From: Branchiostoma floridae
Taxonomy: Eukaryota; Chordata; Leptocardii; Amphioxiformes; Branchiostomatidae
Length of the DNA: 64,000 nt
Direction: 5' to 3'
Assembly: GCF_000003815.2 (NCBI RefSeq)
Contig: NC_049991.1
Coordinates: 10,231,729-10,295,728 of the forward strand
Shown here: in pieces, positions 48,601 through 60,415 of the stretch
Position numbering within the stretch: position 1 is the first letter of the stretch
Layout: each line of letters opens with the position of its first letter
Notes under the pieces: model-generated
The model's input: only the letters and a program-made list of their open reading frames with translations
The model's database searches: none
Told to the model about the DNA's origin: nothing
Made by a program: the position numbers and the translations under genes

Positions 48601-51460
48601 TGGTAAAAAAACACCATAGGAAACACATATGGATTACGAGGCGCCTAAAGGAGAAAGCCACAAATAGCAAATTATCTCTTCTGTATCTACATACCTTTTG
48701 CATGTTCAGAAGATCCATAACCAGAGGAGCTATAGCGAACACCCTCTTGTCTACCGCAGCAGTGGTCCACGTGGTCCAACCGCGCTGTCAGGAAACATCA
48801 GTAACAGTCTATTAGGTATCAATACATTCCCATTAAAACAGATCCATGCCAGAGACATTTCTGATGACCTTGTGCTAAGCAATAACATCATCACATACCT
48901 TTGACGCTCCTGCCACCATGAACTTCTCCGGCTGATTCCCCGTCATTCTGTTGACAAAGTCTTGCACTGTGTCCATCGCCCGCACAGATGCCTTCAAGGG
49001 GAGATGTTCAACATGATTGACAACAATTAACAACGCATGCTTGTCTTGTTCATCAGATGTAATGAATATAGATTCAGCTATGATAATAGTTGCGCGACTC
49101 TCGCGTAGAGTGTAATATTTTATTCTAGCTGACATAAATGGACACGGTACCTTTGTCATAGGGTTCCTGAGCAGCCAGTCGGGCTGGTCCGGGTTGTCCA
49201 GGAAGTGTTTCCACGTGTACGCGATGATGGCGTCTTCAGCTCGACGCTTTTGTAGTGAATCGTTCTGAAATAAGAAGAAAACAATTGTAGAGAAGTAGAG
49301 AAAAAAATGCAAAAAAAGAAGGATGGCAACATAATCAAAACAGCTAAACATATTAATCTATATCCCATTCACTAATGCTGACCGAGAAAGAAAAACAAGT
49401 TGTGGGCTACATTATATACTGCTCATTATTGCTAGCTCTAGTATTCAACTTCTTTCGGATATTTACCTTAAAGACGATGTGCTGGTTGGGTATTTGTTGC
49501 AAGTCCGCGCTGACACTGGGGAAATACAGAATTTGGGATCACTCTCTACCATTCATGTATCTCTTTGTTACAAATATTCAGTTATCAAGATACGTGATAT
49601 CCATACCTTCCTGTTGACAGCGAAAACATACGGGTCAGTCCGATATACTTGTCGTTATGATCGGGAAGCCTGTAATAAAAGATATATAAGAAAAAATCTG
49701 TATAGTTGCACCGATTGTGAACTGTAGAAACAGGAGCAAGCCATACTTCGCCAAATGATCAACAGAACAGATGGCGAGCACACACAATCAGCAATATGAT
49801 AGAAATTAAGCTAAGGGCACAACCCGCCGTACGTGCAAATACGTGCCAAAACGTGGGCAATCTTTATTTTGGGATCCGTAAGTGGTAAGTACCGCCTCCG
49901 TACGAACTCGTAGGGAATCCGATGGATTTTGGAGCACGCAGACACGCCGTAAAACTTTACGTGCAGGCAAGACTTTGTGTGCCATCGGGCTGCGGATCGC
50001 CCCCCGTACGTGCCAGTACGGGCGACGCGCCTGCCCTGTACAGCCTGAACGTTTTCATGAATATGTGGCGGACGTGGCCACGTACGGACAAATTGCACGT
50101 ACGGCGGGTTGTGACCTTAGCTTAACGGTCCGTAATACAATGTATATGACAATACCTTCGCTAAATGGCGTTTTCAAGTGACGAATCATAAATGTTTCTC
50201 ATTGATTGTGCAATTGATAATTTTTCAAATTATCTTCTTCATCCAAATAAGTTAACAACCAGATGTATGAAAGTCTTATCATAGCATAAAACGCTTTCCT
50301 AACATTTCGGTTTTAACTTATATGCGTGGTTGATATCTATTAAAGTATACCTTTACTTAGCTTCCTTATGCTGCAAGTATCAAGCAGCCATTAACCAAAA
50401 TGAACGTATAATATAATACATTATCTAATACAAATTCATTTTAAGGATTGATATCTATCGATATTCTTCTATTTTGCAAAATAGATACTGATTTGTTATT
50501 TTTAAAATCATTACTTAATTATGTAAATCATCACTTAAGCGTCATAGCGATCGTCTGCCCCTTCGTAGTTATTTTCCCAAGTCTCAAACAAAGTCGGTTC
50601 CTATGCCTGCCATTCCATAAAAATCGCTAAGGGAGAAAACCTACTTACCCTCTGTCCCAAAAGCTATCTACCATTTAAAAATACTGACAAGGTCCCAAAA
50701 CTGGAAGTTATCTTGCAGTACTGCAGAAACAACCAGGGGGCTATTATCGAACTTGACCTTTATTTCTCGACCCCAACCTCACTCACTCATCCACGGCTTT
50801 TCCGGGTTATGCGGTCCACACAAAACATACAGATGACACCAAAAACATACCCTCTTCGTGAAGGTAATAAAACGAGGGTACGTTACGCTGTTGATTATAC
50901 CTTCCGTGCTTACGGTCATTTCTTCCTCCCTCTATGAACATAAATGCGGCGTCAGGATGGGTGATGTTGTCTGGGATAGTGACGGTCAGGAAGTGCCACC
51001 AGATCGGACGGCTTACTTCCTCTTCTGTAAGTACAAGCAGAGAGAGCGTATAACACTAACTAAGCCGTGTGTAGTGAGCATCCCGTGATGTACATGACTG
51101 TATTTCGTACGTAAAGCTATCACTTTGCCTCCTGACTCAAATCTTTGGCGGAAAAAGCTGTACAAACGGGGTAACTTTTCATTTTCACTCCAAACTTAGG
51201 TTTTTCATATCGAGCTATGTTGTATAACATGTGACGAAGTGGTTTGCCTGTGTTGTCTCACCTGTGAGCCATTGTTGTGAGGTCATGTTGAGGAGGTACA
51301 TGGTGTAACCGGGACCCTTCAGACGCCATTCCAACACCTCGCGGTAGGAGTAGTGAGGGTCCGGCTTGTTGACGTAGTCGTCCAGCGGGGTGGTCAGTAC
51401 ACCGGGCGGAACACTGACCAGCACACTGACCAGCAGGGTAGCGAGAAGTCCGACCGGCAT
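45652..51460 (-). CDS. AprA/PhoPQ-related secreted protein, copy G
   Basis: Fifteen exons: 51262-51460, 50901-51024, 49607-49669, 49467-49515, 49151-49264, 48899-48991, 48695-48784, 47762-47891, 47429-47546, 47019-47106, 46815-46853, 46507-46595, 46262-46352, 45901-45966, 45652-45771 (stop TAG). The phases close exactly and give 490 residues. [18 protein letters not shown] supplies the nucleophile elbow, [12 protein letters not shown] the acid and [11 protein letters not shown] the His. The signal peptide (MPVGLLATLLVSVLVSVPP) is unrelated to the MSAE leaders of the other copies and contains a short internal duplication, so the 5' end was replaced. Exon 2 ends RNDRKHGR instead of NNENPER, the least conserved stretch. 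It lies next to and divergent from LACTB. Confidence 0.88.
47982..48066 (-). repeat. Short inverted-repeat element, inverse copy at 25131-25214
   Basis: Reverse complement of the element in copy D, in intron 7 of copy G. Ends TTCGGTGTAATATAACC and GTGTTACGCCGAACGAC are inverted relative to each other. Confidence 0.6.
48165..48585 (-). mobile_element. Dimeric tRNA-derived SINE
   Basis: On the minus strand two tRNA-like units follow each other. The first has A box TGTAGCGCAGTGGCAGTA (48554-48571) and B box GGCGGGTTCGAATCC (48523-48537). The second has A box near GCATAGTGGGTAGAGTGTT (48411-48430) and B box GGTCGTGAGTTCGATCCC (48377-48394). A body follows, ending in an AACTAACTAAC tail near 48165. 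It lies in intron 7 of copy G. Confidence 0.75.
49806..50125. mobile_element. MITE with long inverted ends and TTAA borders
   Basis: 320 bp whose ends pair over more than 30 bp with one mismatch (49806-49840 against 50090-50125; core CACAACCCGCCGTACGTGCA), bounded by TTAA at both sides. It is GC-richer than its surroundings and rich in CGTACG motifs. TTAA suggests a piggyBac-type or Harbinger-type target. It lies in intron 2 of copy G. Confidence 0.75.
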
Positions 51461-52367
51461 GACGACAGGTGTATGAACTAATGAAAGTCACGCACCGGCA
51501 AAATCACGAGGTAGCGTAAGTGGACCTTTGCCCGGTCACGCGGTAACACCGTCCGATAAGAAATATTGCTAGATCTTGTTTACCACCACTGGCGAGAGCG
51601 GAACCTGTTCTTCCAAAACCACTTCCTCTAACCAAGGAGCTTTTATATCAGACCCTGAAACCGGTACCAACAAATGGGAAAGTCCCTGAGGAATGATGAC
51701 TTTACCCGTGAGCACATTTGGCATTATGACTCACATATGACTCACATATCACGTTGGCATTTTCTTAGTACAGGCGACAAAAAAGCCCACCTGTCAAAAA
51801 GTGAAAACGCAGTTTTACGAAGTATCATAGAGTGAGGTGCCGTCAACGTTTTACGCTACTCTATCCAGAAGAACCCTCTCAGTGCTAAATCAATGAAGAC
51901 AAGTGCACAAAGTTTTGTTACCTCGCTTTAAGTGCTCTCTCCTGTTGATGAAAGCTTAAGAAATGTACAGCAAGTTGCGAATCACGGGAAATAAAAAGTA
52001 AGGCTGCCTACGCTTTACGGAAGTAAGCGGTGGTAAGCGCAATTATGGTTTATTGTCACGATATATTTTAATACAGACAAAAAAGTTTCGGAATCCGAAC
52101 TTTCTAATCGTTCAATTTCGTCAGAGACATTTCGACGAGAAATATTGTTACATGTACTAACATATCGCCCTGTGCATAGAATATAATATCGCCCTGTGCA
52201 TAGAATGGATCCCCATGAAAAAAATAATGGTTTGTCCCTTGAGGTGAACTTTCATGAGAGACCACCGTATTGGGAGACCCAGTAGTTCCTACAAAGGGAG
52301 TAAAGGTGGGGAGGGCGCGCCAAATTTGTAGGTTTAGCGCAGCATTAGGGTAACTAACGCTGCAAGA
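51461..52367. promoter_or_regulatory. Shared intergenic region between copy G (-) and LACTB (+)
   Basis: About 900 bp between divergent start codons. At 51521-51533 TGGACCTTTGCCC (minus strand GGGCAAAGGTCCA) is a DR1-type nuclear receptor consensus, 61 bp before the copy G ATG. Nothing specific was identified for LACTB. Confidence 0.45.
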
Positions 52368-55300
52368 ATGCATAGAAGATCACCTACCGTTCATTTCACT
52401 CCTCCTACGTTGGTAAGAAGTTATACATCGTGGCATGGCAGCGGTGGTAGCCGCAGGTTGGTGCGAGGGCTGGCCGGTTTGATCGGAGTCGGGCTCGGGA
52501 CATCTGTTGTTGTGTGGTCCTCAGTCAGTCACTTTCTCAGCGACTGTGAGGAGCCCACAGCACAACAGCCGTCAGAAGAAGGGGCGTTATCTACAACCAA
52601 GGACCAGACAACACGGCTGCAGACTGTCATCACAGAGGCGAGAGACTTGGTACAACGGGTCAAGGTAAAATGATAAGAATGGAACAGAATGGGGGTGTTC
52701 CATTGTTACTACAATACAGGGGTCTGGCCATTGTGTGTGTTGAACTGTCAACATGATACTCAAGGGAGTCAAGGCATCAATGCAGGTATCCCAAGTTATG
52801 TAGTGAAGTGAAGTGTAGTGATACGTATTGTCGATGTTATGTAACATTTATGTTGGTTAGTCCTTTTTCAATTTCATACCAAATTCCAGTAGATAAAGCC
52901 ATCAGAGATAGCAAACTTCACCCCACCAGCAGTCACTCATATTCATAATAATAATACAGACAAGCCCCAAACAATACTCACCCATTGGGGTTATTTTGGG
53001 CTCATAGCTTGTGACGTAAGGATGAGCCCTCATAGCTTGTGGCGGAAGAATTTGTGTATGATCGGACCCCCTGCCCTGGCACCTTGCTCTTGAACTGCAG
53101 GGGCATTCTGGTCGATATCTTTCAAGGGGAAAAACTCAACAAAGAATTGGTATATTTCCATGATATTTGGTCTGTAGGTAGCTTATATAGAGATACATGT
53201 ATAATGTTACAAGTGCAAAGTATATACAATTTGGGACTTTATATTACATATTAATGAAAAACTATTATTAATCATCAATATGTTTGTGCTTCCAGGATGA
53301 GGTTGGAGCCCCAGGGATAGTGGTTGGTGTCAGTGTGGATGGGAAGGAAGTATGGACAGAAGGTGAGACAAAATTGGTTCATGCGAATCTGATAGCCATT
53401 AGCGTAAGATACATTCACCAATGTGATCAATGCTTGCAATACAGTGTATGTAAATTGCAACTAAACATTTAGCAAGTATATGTAACTGAGATATAGAATT
53501 GATATCGCATCAGAACAATCCCAAGTGGTGCCTTGAGCACATATAAACATCCTCATAACATTACTCAGATGGATATCTAATGGCTGAAATAACACAAGAA
53601 GGTCAGCACAGGAAAACACAGCCATGATGCAAATGTATACACCTCTCATTTACAATTTCTGTCCCAGAAGACTGACTATTCATTACTATAAGTAGCTAAC
53701 CAATAGTTCAAAGCTATAAGATATGTCACTATTGTAATTACAATTTACAAGCTTATTACATCATTTACATTCCTTCATTCCATGGACAGGTTTTGGCTAC
53801 TCAGATGTAGAGAACCGGGTGAAGTGCCACCCAGCAACAATCATGAGAATTGCAAGCATCAGTAAACCCTTGACGATGGCAGCCCTGGCCACCCTGTGGC
53901 AGGAAGGGAAGGTAGACTTGGACAAGCCTGTACAGGAGTATGTCCCTTCTTGGCCGGTCAAAACATACCAAGGAGAAACTGTAAGTCAGATAGATGATAT
54001 GATGTCATTATTTCCAGGTACATGTAGATGTAGATGTAGAAAGCCTAAATTGTAATGTTTCTCAAGCTTCTGGGGCTTTCCACCTTCCCTTGGGCCAAGT
54101 GTTCAGGGAACCAGGGGCTTGAGAGACATTTCTACATCTGCATGCTTGGAAATTAGTACATGTGCTAGTAGTATGGTCACATCTTCCCCTTGAATTAGCT
54201 TCTTTATAGTATATATCATAAAGTACATAGTAGAAATCTTTATTAACACAACAAAAGTACAGCAACTTTTGTAAGGTCTATCTGAACAACTACATACATT
54301 TGTATATATATAATCGAGACAAGTGTATACAAGTGCATCACCTACACATTTTGATATCTCTAGATATGAATAAGTCAACAAGTTGAGTCTAGTGTGCACT
54401 ATTGGTTCTAAGGTATAAACATTCTATGATATATTTACCTATTTGTACACAGCAAGATTTAAGAAATTTGATTGGTTGCTCAGTATTGAGTAATAGTAAT
54501 ACTTATGATGATGTTTTACACACTTTGAAAAAATCGTCTTGTATACAATTGTGAATGAAACTTTGTTTTTGCATGTCCTAAAGAATTTATAATAAAGAAT
54601 GATGAAAGAATAGTAAAAGCCATACATTTTATCCCTTCACCCTGTGTGCAGGTTACCATTACAACAAGGCACCTGGTCTCCAATCTGGCTGGTATTAGAC
54701 ACTATGAGAAGAACAAGGGAAAAGACAAAAATGACAAGGAACAACAAAACAAAGTCACAAAGGAAGAGAGAGAATCCTCCTATTTACGGCTAATAGGGGT
54801 ATGTTTCATAATGCTCTAAATACCCACTTGCACATTTGCAAATGCAACCACATTTAGCGACATGTAACTGGAAGAAAAGATGAATGATAAGTAGCGGATT
54901 TTAAGAAAGAAATGACTTTGAAGTGGCGCAACCTGAAGTGTTAATGATGCAACCTGGCTTTTGACTGAGGCCGCCTAGGCAACCTGGCTGAAAAGATATA
55001 TTTTGAGCCCTTGTTCTAGTAGGAATGGTTTCTGTAACTTTGTGTGTTACTTTTCTGTTCACATTTCTCTCACAAATATAGTTTTCAACTTTTCACATAC
55101 ACTGAGTATTTCACAATGTTCTTGTAGGAAAAGAAAGATGATCCAGAGAAGAAACAGTCCAGTACAGAGGTTGGAAAGTCTGATACCACAAAGGCAGGGA
55201 AGAAGGGCTCCCAAGGGAAGGGAGAGTTTGCCTTGAAGGAGTACTACATCAAGAAGCACTACAAAAATGTCACAGATTCCCTGAGTCTCTTCAAGGATGA

Positions 55301-57280
55301 CCCGTTAATGTCCAGACCAGGTACAGTGGTGCAGTGATGATATGACACGACCATGAAGTTATATCAAGTCTGCTTTCTAACATATTAACTACACTTGCAA
55401 TTCTGTTTTCTTTTCATTTTCTGTATTGTATATTTTATATGTTGTATTCTGTCTTGTATATTTTATATGTTGTAGTGCTCTTCAATAGATGCATCTATCT
55501 ACCGCTAACATCTACTAACATAAATCTGCCAGGTCACATATATCTGCCACCCCAAAAAATGTGTCTAAAGAGATCTCCAATGCAGCGTCATCCAGTATAA
55601 AATACATACCTGCATATCAAAATTGTTCTTATCTGGGGCGTGCTCAGCGCTAGAGATCTCTCATAAGCAGTCTGTTATTTTCAAAGTGGCAGCATTATGT
55701 AGCCCGGCAGGTATAGGGTGCGGTGATGGAGGTTATATTGGTTGACCAGCACATACAGAGTACCAACGTGGGATTTATTGGAGATTGCATGCGGGTGTAC
55801 TCATACAGTGTTGTAACTGGCAAGTGAGTTGTAAACAGAATCATTGCTGGATGCACCTGGTGACTCAACTATCAGCAATATCAATAAAAAGATCATCAAA
55901 CTAAGGTAACTTTGGTTTTATTTTGTTGAGTTGACAAGAAAGTAGATAATGTGAACTACTCAAAACTATACAATGCATTTACATGACATTGTAGTGCTGT
56001 TTTATGTTTTCTACTATAATCTGTTATATTTCACTCCATACCACTCTTTGTAGTAGTGAAATGTATTGTTTTTGCTGATGTTTTTTTCCTCTCCCTCTCC
56101 ACCTACCATTTGGTCAATATCTCTGTCAATGATGGAGAGGGAGTGAAATATGCTGCATTTGCTTGCCAATTGGCTCCTGACATTTGACCTATCACATCAG
56201 GCACAGAGTTCCTGTACAGCACCCATGGGTGGACCCTTGTGAGTGCAGTGGTTGAAGGTGCAGCCAAGACCGACTTCCTGAAAGTCATGAACAAGATGTT
56301 TCGAGACCTGGGCATGTTCCACACCTCAGCAGACCTCAATGAGCCTATTATTTACCACAGGTCCAGGTAAGACCCTTCTTAACACCTTATGACTCATTTT
56401 CTTTTCTTTTATACATTGTATGTGTCAACTACTCTGTATATCGTCATACCTAATGCACCAATTTGTGTGTAAACCATTATATCTAGCTTAGGCTTCTACT
56501 TTTTGTTGAGTATCTGTAACGTATGTTACCTCAGCTACTATTCAGACTTTTATTTTTACCGCATAATTCTTTCTTCTCTTCTTTTTTTTTTCAAATGCCA
56601 AACCATTAAGTATGATATCAAAACAGATCCTTATCTATAGACAAAATATTATTTAAAATTTGCGACCACCCCTCCCAACAAATGGAATATTCCATGCAGT
56701 CTTCAGAAATATATGCATTTCAATTTAATGTCTTTGTTGCTTTTTTCAAAGGTACTACACTCACAATGAACGTGGCCGCTTAGCCAACTGTCCGTACGTG
56801 GATAACTCTTACAAATGGGCTGGAGGTGGTTTCATCTCCAATGTACATGACCTGCTACAGTTTGCCAATGCCATGTTGTACAGCTTCCAATGCTGTAACT
56901 GTACCTCAAAAAACAAGTTAGCTCCAGGGTACCTGAAGTGTGACACTATGAGGAAAATGTGGGGCCCTGCAGCCAACACCAAGTGTTCATGGGACAAAAC
57001 TGCGGACGGATACTACGGAATGGGGTGGGGTGTCATCCCGAATAAGGTAGAATATGGTCATGGCCGTGAGCAGCGCTTCTACGTGAGTCACACAGGGGGC
57101 GCTGTTGGTGCAAGCAGTGTCCTTCTCATCTTGCCACCAAAACAGAGTACAGAGACAGTGACTGACAGTTTGCCACCCACAGGGGTGGTTGTTGCCATAC
57201 TCTGTAACCTACAAGGTGTTAACTTAAACCCACTTGCCCTGGAAATGGCCAAGAACTTTGAGGAGCTAACAACTGAGTGA
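52368..57280 (+). CDS. LACTB: LACTB, mitochondrial serine beta-lactamase-like protein
   Basis: Seven exons with GT-AG borders and consistent phases: 52368-52664, 53296-53362, 53790-53980, 54652-54798, 55128-55320, 56201-56366, 56752-57280, giving 529 residues (human LACTB has 547). The N-terminus is rich in Arg/Ser with a hydrophobic stretch (LVRGLAGLIGVGLGTSVVVW), fitting mitochondrial import and membrane anchoring. The penicillin-binding/beta-lactamase domain shows S144-I-S-K147 (nucleophile and general base), YSTHGWT near 304 for the second motif and HTGG near 466 for the KTG-like motif. A Lys/Glu-rich insert (about 205-280) interrupts the domain as in vertebrate LACTB. Known role: filament-forming serine protease of the intermembrane space. 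A poly(A) signal AATAAA is at 57629-57634. Confidence 0.93.
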
Positions 57281-57471
57281 TGCTGCTATCCCATACACTT
57301 AGATGAGTTCTATTACTTGTAAGGCATTACTAAGTATGTTCATGTACTTTTTATTGGTTCTGTGCAATCAAACAGTACATAATGTTGATGGATAGAGCAG
57401 AGGTCTGGACTCTTTTTGTACGGGATTTTATACTTAACTGGAGGAAATCTTTGGATGGAAAACTTAAACAT

Positions 57472-57472
57472 G

Positions 57473-57543
<71 letters not shown>
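57472..57543. repeat. (CA)n microsatellite in the LACTB 3'UTR
   Basis: About 70 bp of CA with one TC interruption, between the stop codon and the AATAAA signal of LACTB. Confidence 0.95.
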
Positions 57544-57545
<2 letters not shown>

Positions 57546-57639
57546 TAGACTTCTACTTCCTGTGATGTAAATATGATATATCCTTCCCAGCAGACTGATA
57601 TTTAGCTAAAGTGTATTTGGCACACATCAATAAAATTGT

Positions 57640-60415
57640 CTCTACTTGAAATTGAAATTGAGAACATCAGGCCTAACTCTATGGCCCCAAAAAAGACACA
57701 CTAAGTCTGGTCAAATTTAATTTCCGTTTATTGTTCCGAACATGAAATATATATGGATATGTAGATTCATCACACACATACGTGTATTCCCATCTATTTT
57801 GACTTTTATGATGCACTATACAGTTGTGTCTGATGACGAACCTCACTTTTTTATACAACATATTGAACACTAGGAATACATCATTACGTGCTTGGCACAG
57901 TTGTATTACATTTTATACCCTTTACAAGACCTGGTATGTTACATTCAGTATTTGATATGTATATAATGTATTTATGGCCTGTCTGGTCTTGCCTCTGGTA
58001 ATTATACATGTAACTAGTACAAAGAATGGCACACAATCCTACTTACCGACAAGTCCGAGTAATTTTTAGCTTTTGAGATATACAGCATAGCAGCTTACTG
58101 TCAACACTTTGTGGAACTGTGTTCTCTAATGGTACATTCTACACTATGTTACATTGTGTTGTGATCTCATGTCCTTTGGTAAGATATACACTATTTTAGA
58201 TGCACCTTTTTGTAATCCATTAAGACGATACAAAATACATTACCAGACCTTTTCCCGGGACAACATTCAGCACATAGACCCACGGACTACACCTGGAAAC
58301 TCACATCAGCACCACAGTTCTATTGTGTGTCATATTTATTCACAGTCAATACATGTAGAATACACCACAGTGTATTCCATATAACCCAGGGTATATGTAC
58401 CTGCCCAACCGCAGGAAAGATCGCACAATAGTTAAGGATGATCTGACCCGCGGGAGGGCTGGGACCAAGGGTGATGCAGAATACTCTGTGTTGTGTTATA
58501 TTTTATTTATGCAATACCCACCCAAGAAAACAGATTGTTTTAAATACAAAATGTGCCAGACATTGGGAAAATTTGATGTCCTAGAACAAAAATTGTAACA
58601 GCAACAATTCCACAGAACAAATCCGATATTCGTATTTTCAACTGTGCCACACCCAACACACATGGAGTATGTTCGATAGAAGCCCGTGTGATACAAGTAA
58701 GAACCACATGTGATACCGGAACCCCCCTATCAAACATTATTGCAACCAGGTACGACATAAAGCAGTGTACACTACTAACACTATATACGTACACTTAGAC
58801 TTACCAAATCAACATTAAGTATTATAAAACCACTGGCTATTTCCATGTGTTTTGACAAAACTACATGTACACAAAATTTATCAAGTCAAATCCACTACTA
58901 TAAAAGTATGCAGTATGGCAGATACAGTGTATATATAAATGTAACTAAGGATGGTAGTATCATTTCTGTGAGCTGGTCCAGGAAACTGCCTGGGAGCACA
59001 TAGGTACGTCGATCTTAATCACTCTGAAACGATTTTGTTGCTTGAAAAGAACTTTCTTTCTAAACAAGCAACTTGTCATTTTAGGTTTCTTACAACAAAT
59101 GAGTTTACAGGCAGATATAATCTTGTCAGAACCCACATTTTCCCATTTTGTGATCAAAATATTTTATTCACAGAATGGACATGTGCTTGTGTAATCATGT
59201 AGTTGAATAAAAGATTTGAGTATATTTTGGATTACACATTTTCACTTGATTTTAGGAGGGAGAAGGTACAGTACCTACACAGCAAGGAGTTCAAATGTCA
59301 TCCACCTGTACCTCTCTTGTAAAATAGAATAGCCCTTGTTCAAAACATATGAGTTTCATAATTATTTCATCACAATATTTTTTTCCATTGAAGGTGTAAG
59401 GAAAATGTGTTATATTGTGTGTGTCGTGCATGTATGTGCGTGTGTGCATTGTAAAACAAACCAGGTCATAGTGTAAAGCTTCAATAGATGTATCACTACA
59501 AATTCTCTCTCACTCTTTGAAATTCTCTTTTTCTTTCTCTGTGTCAGAGAATGGTGTGTGTGTGCGAGAGAGAATACATGGGGTGTATGCGAGTGTGTGT
59601 GTGTGTGTGTTGCTCGTGTTCTTGAGCAATGACAATCTGTCTCAATGGTCTCTCACCTTGAAATATTAGCTACTGCCATAGAATGTAATCAATGTTTGAT
59701 TACCACCATCCTCTGACTAATGGCCAATACATCCATTTGTTCTGTAGTAAGTCAACTCCTTTCATGTAATATACACGTGTTAATATAAGATTCCACATAA
59801 CAAGTTTTTTTGTAGTGTTTGGGGAAATGCTATCACTGTGTCATGTCTGTGAGTTTTATTTACGACCGCGATATGATTGGGATGAAAGGGGCATGATCAT
59901 GATAACACTTAAGATAATCAACGTTTTACTTACTTTTCACGATTCTGTTTCGGTCCTCTTATTTTTTTAAATCGTAGAAGGGAATGAGCATCTTCACAAA
60001 GGTTTTCAATAGACCTATGATTCGGCCTAATGACAAACGATACGCCGATACTTTTAATCATCAATGCAATCTCCGTTTTTGTTTCGCTGTAGTGTTTTCT
60101 TCACATAAAGGAGTTTTCAAATGAATATTCTTCAAACTGTTAAGTGCGCAAGTGCTTTTGCTCTGGCGCCGAGTATTTCTCACTAATGGAATTCTTCATA
60201 CTCCCCTGCGGCTAACCACGTGGTCCGAAAATGTACTTATAGTATTCTCCAAGTAGAAGTTTTGGTTAGGGGGATGATATGTTCAGGATTTCATACGACT
60301 GCCTCCTTACCTCACCGCTATTCCGATCGAAACCTCTGCTTGGAGAAAACCGAAAATGTACCACACATGGAACATTTTCCCGCTTAACCCAAAGGTGCCA
60401 TTTCGCGTCTACAAC
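57640..60415. other. Intergenic between convergent LACTB and GPCR genes
   Basis: AT-rich with a GT/GA-rich stretch at 59410-59620. Possible minus-strand poly(A) signals lie at 59855-59860 and 57728-57733, so part may be the 3'UTR of the GPCR. No coding exon was recognised. Confidence 0.45.

Noticed and set aside
49811-50181. Frames of 95-99 codons near 50 kb
   Set aside because: They lie inside a palindromic MITE; the two strands give similar frames for that reason.
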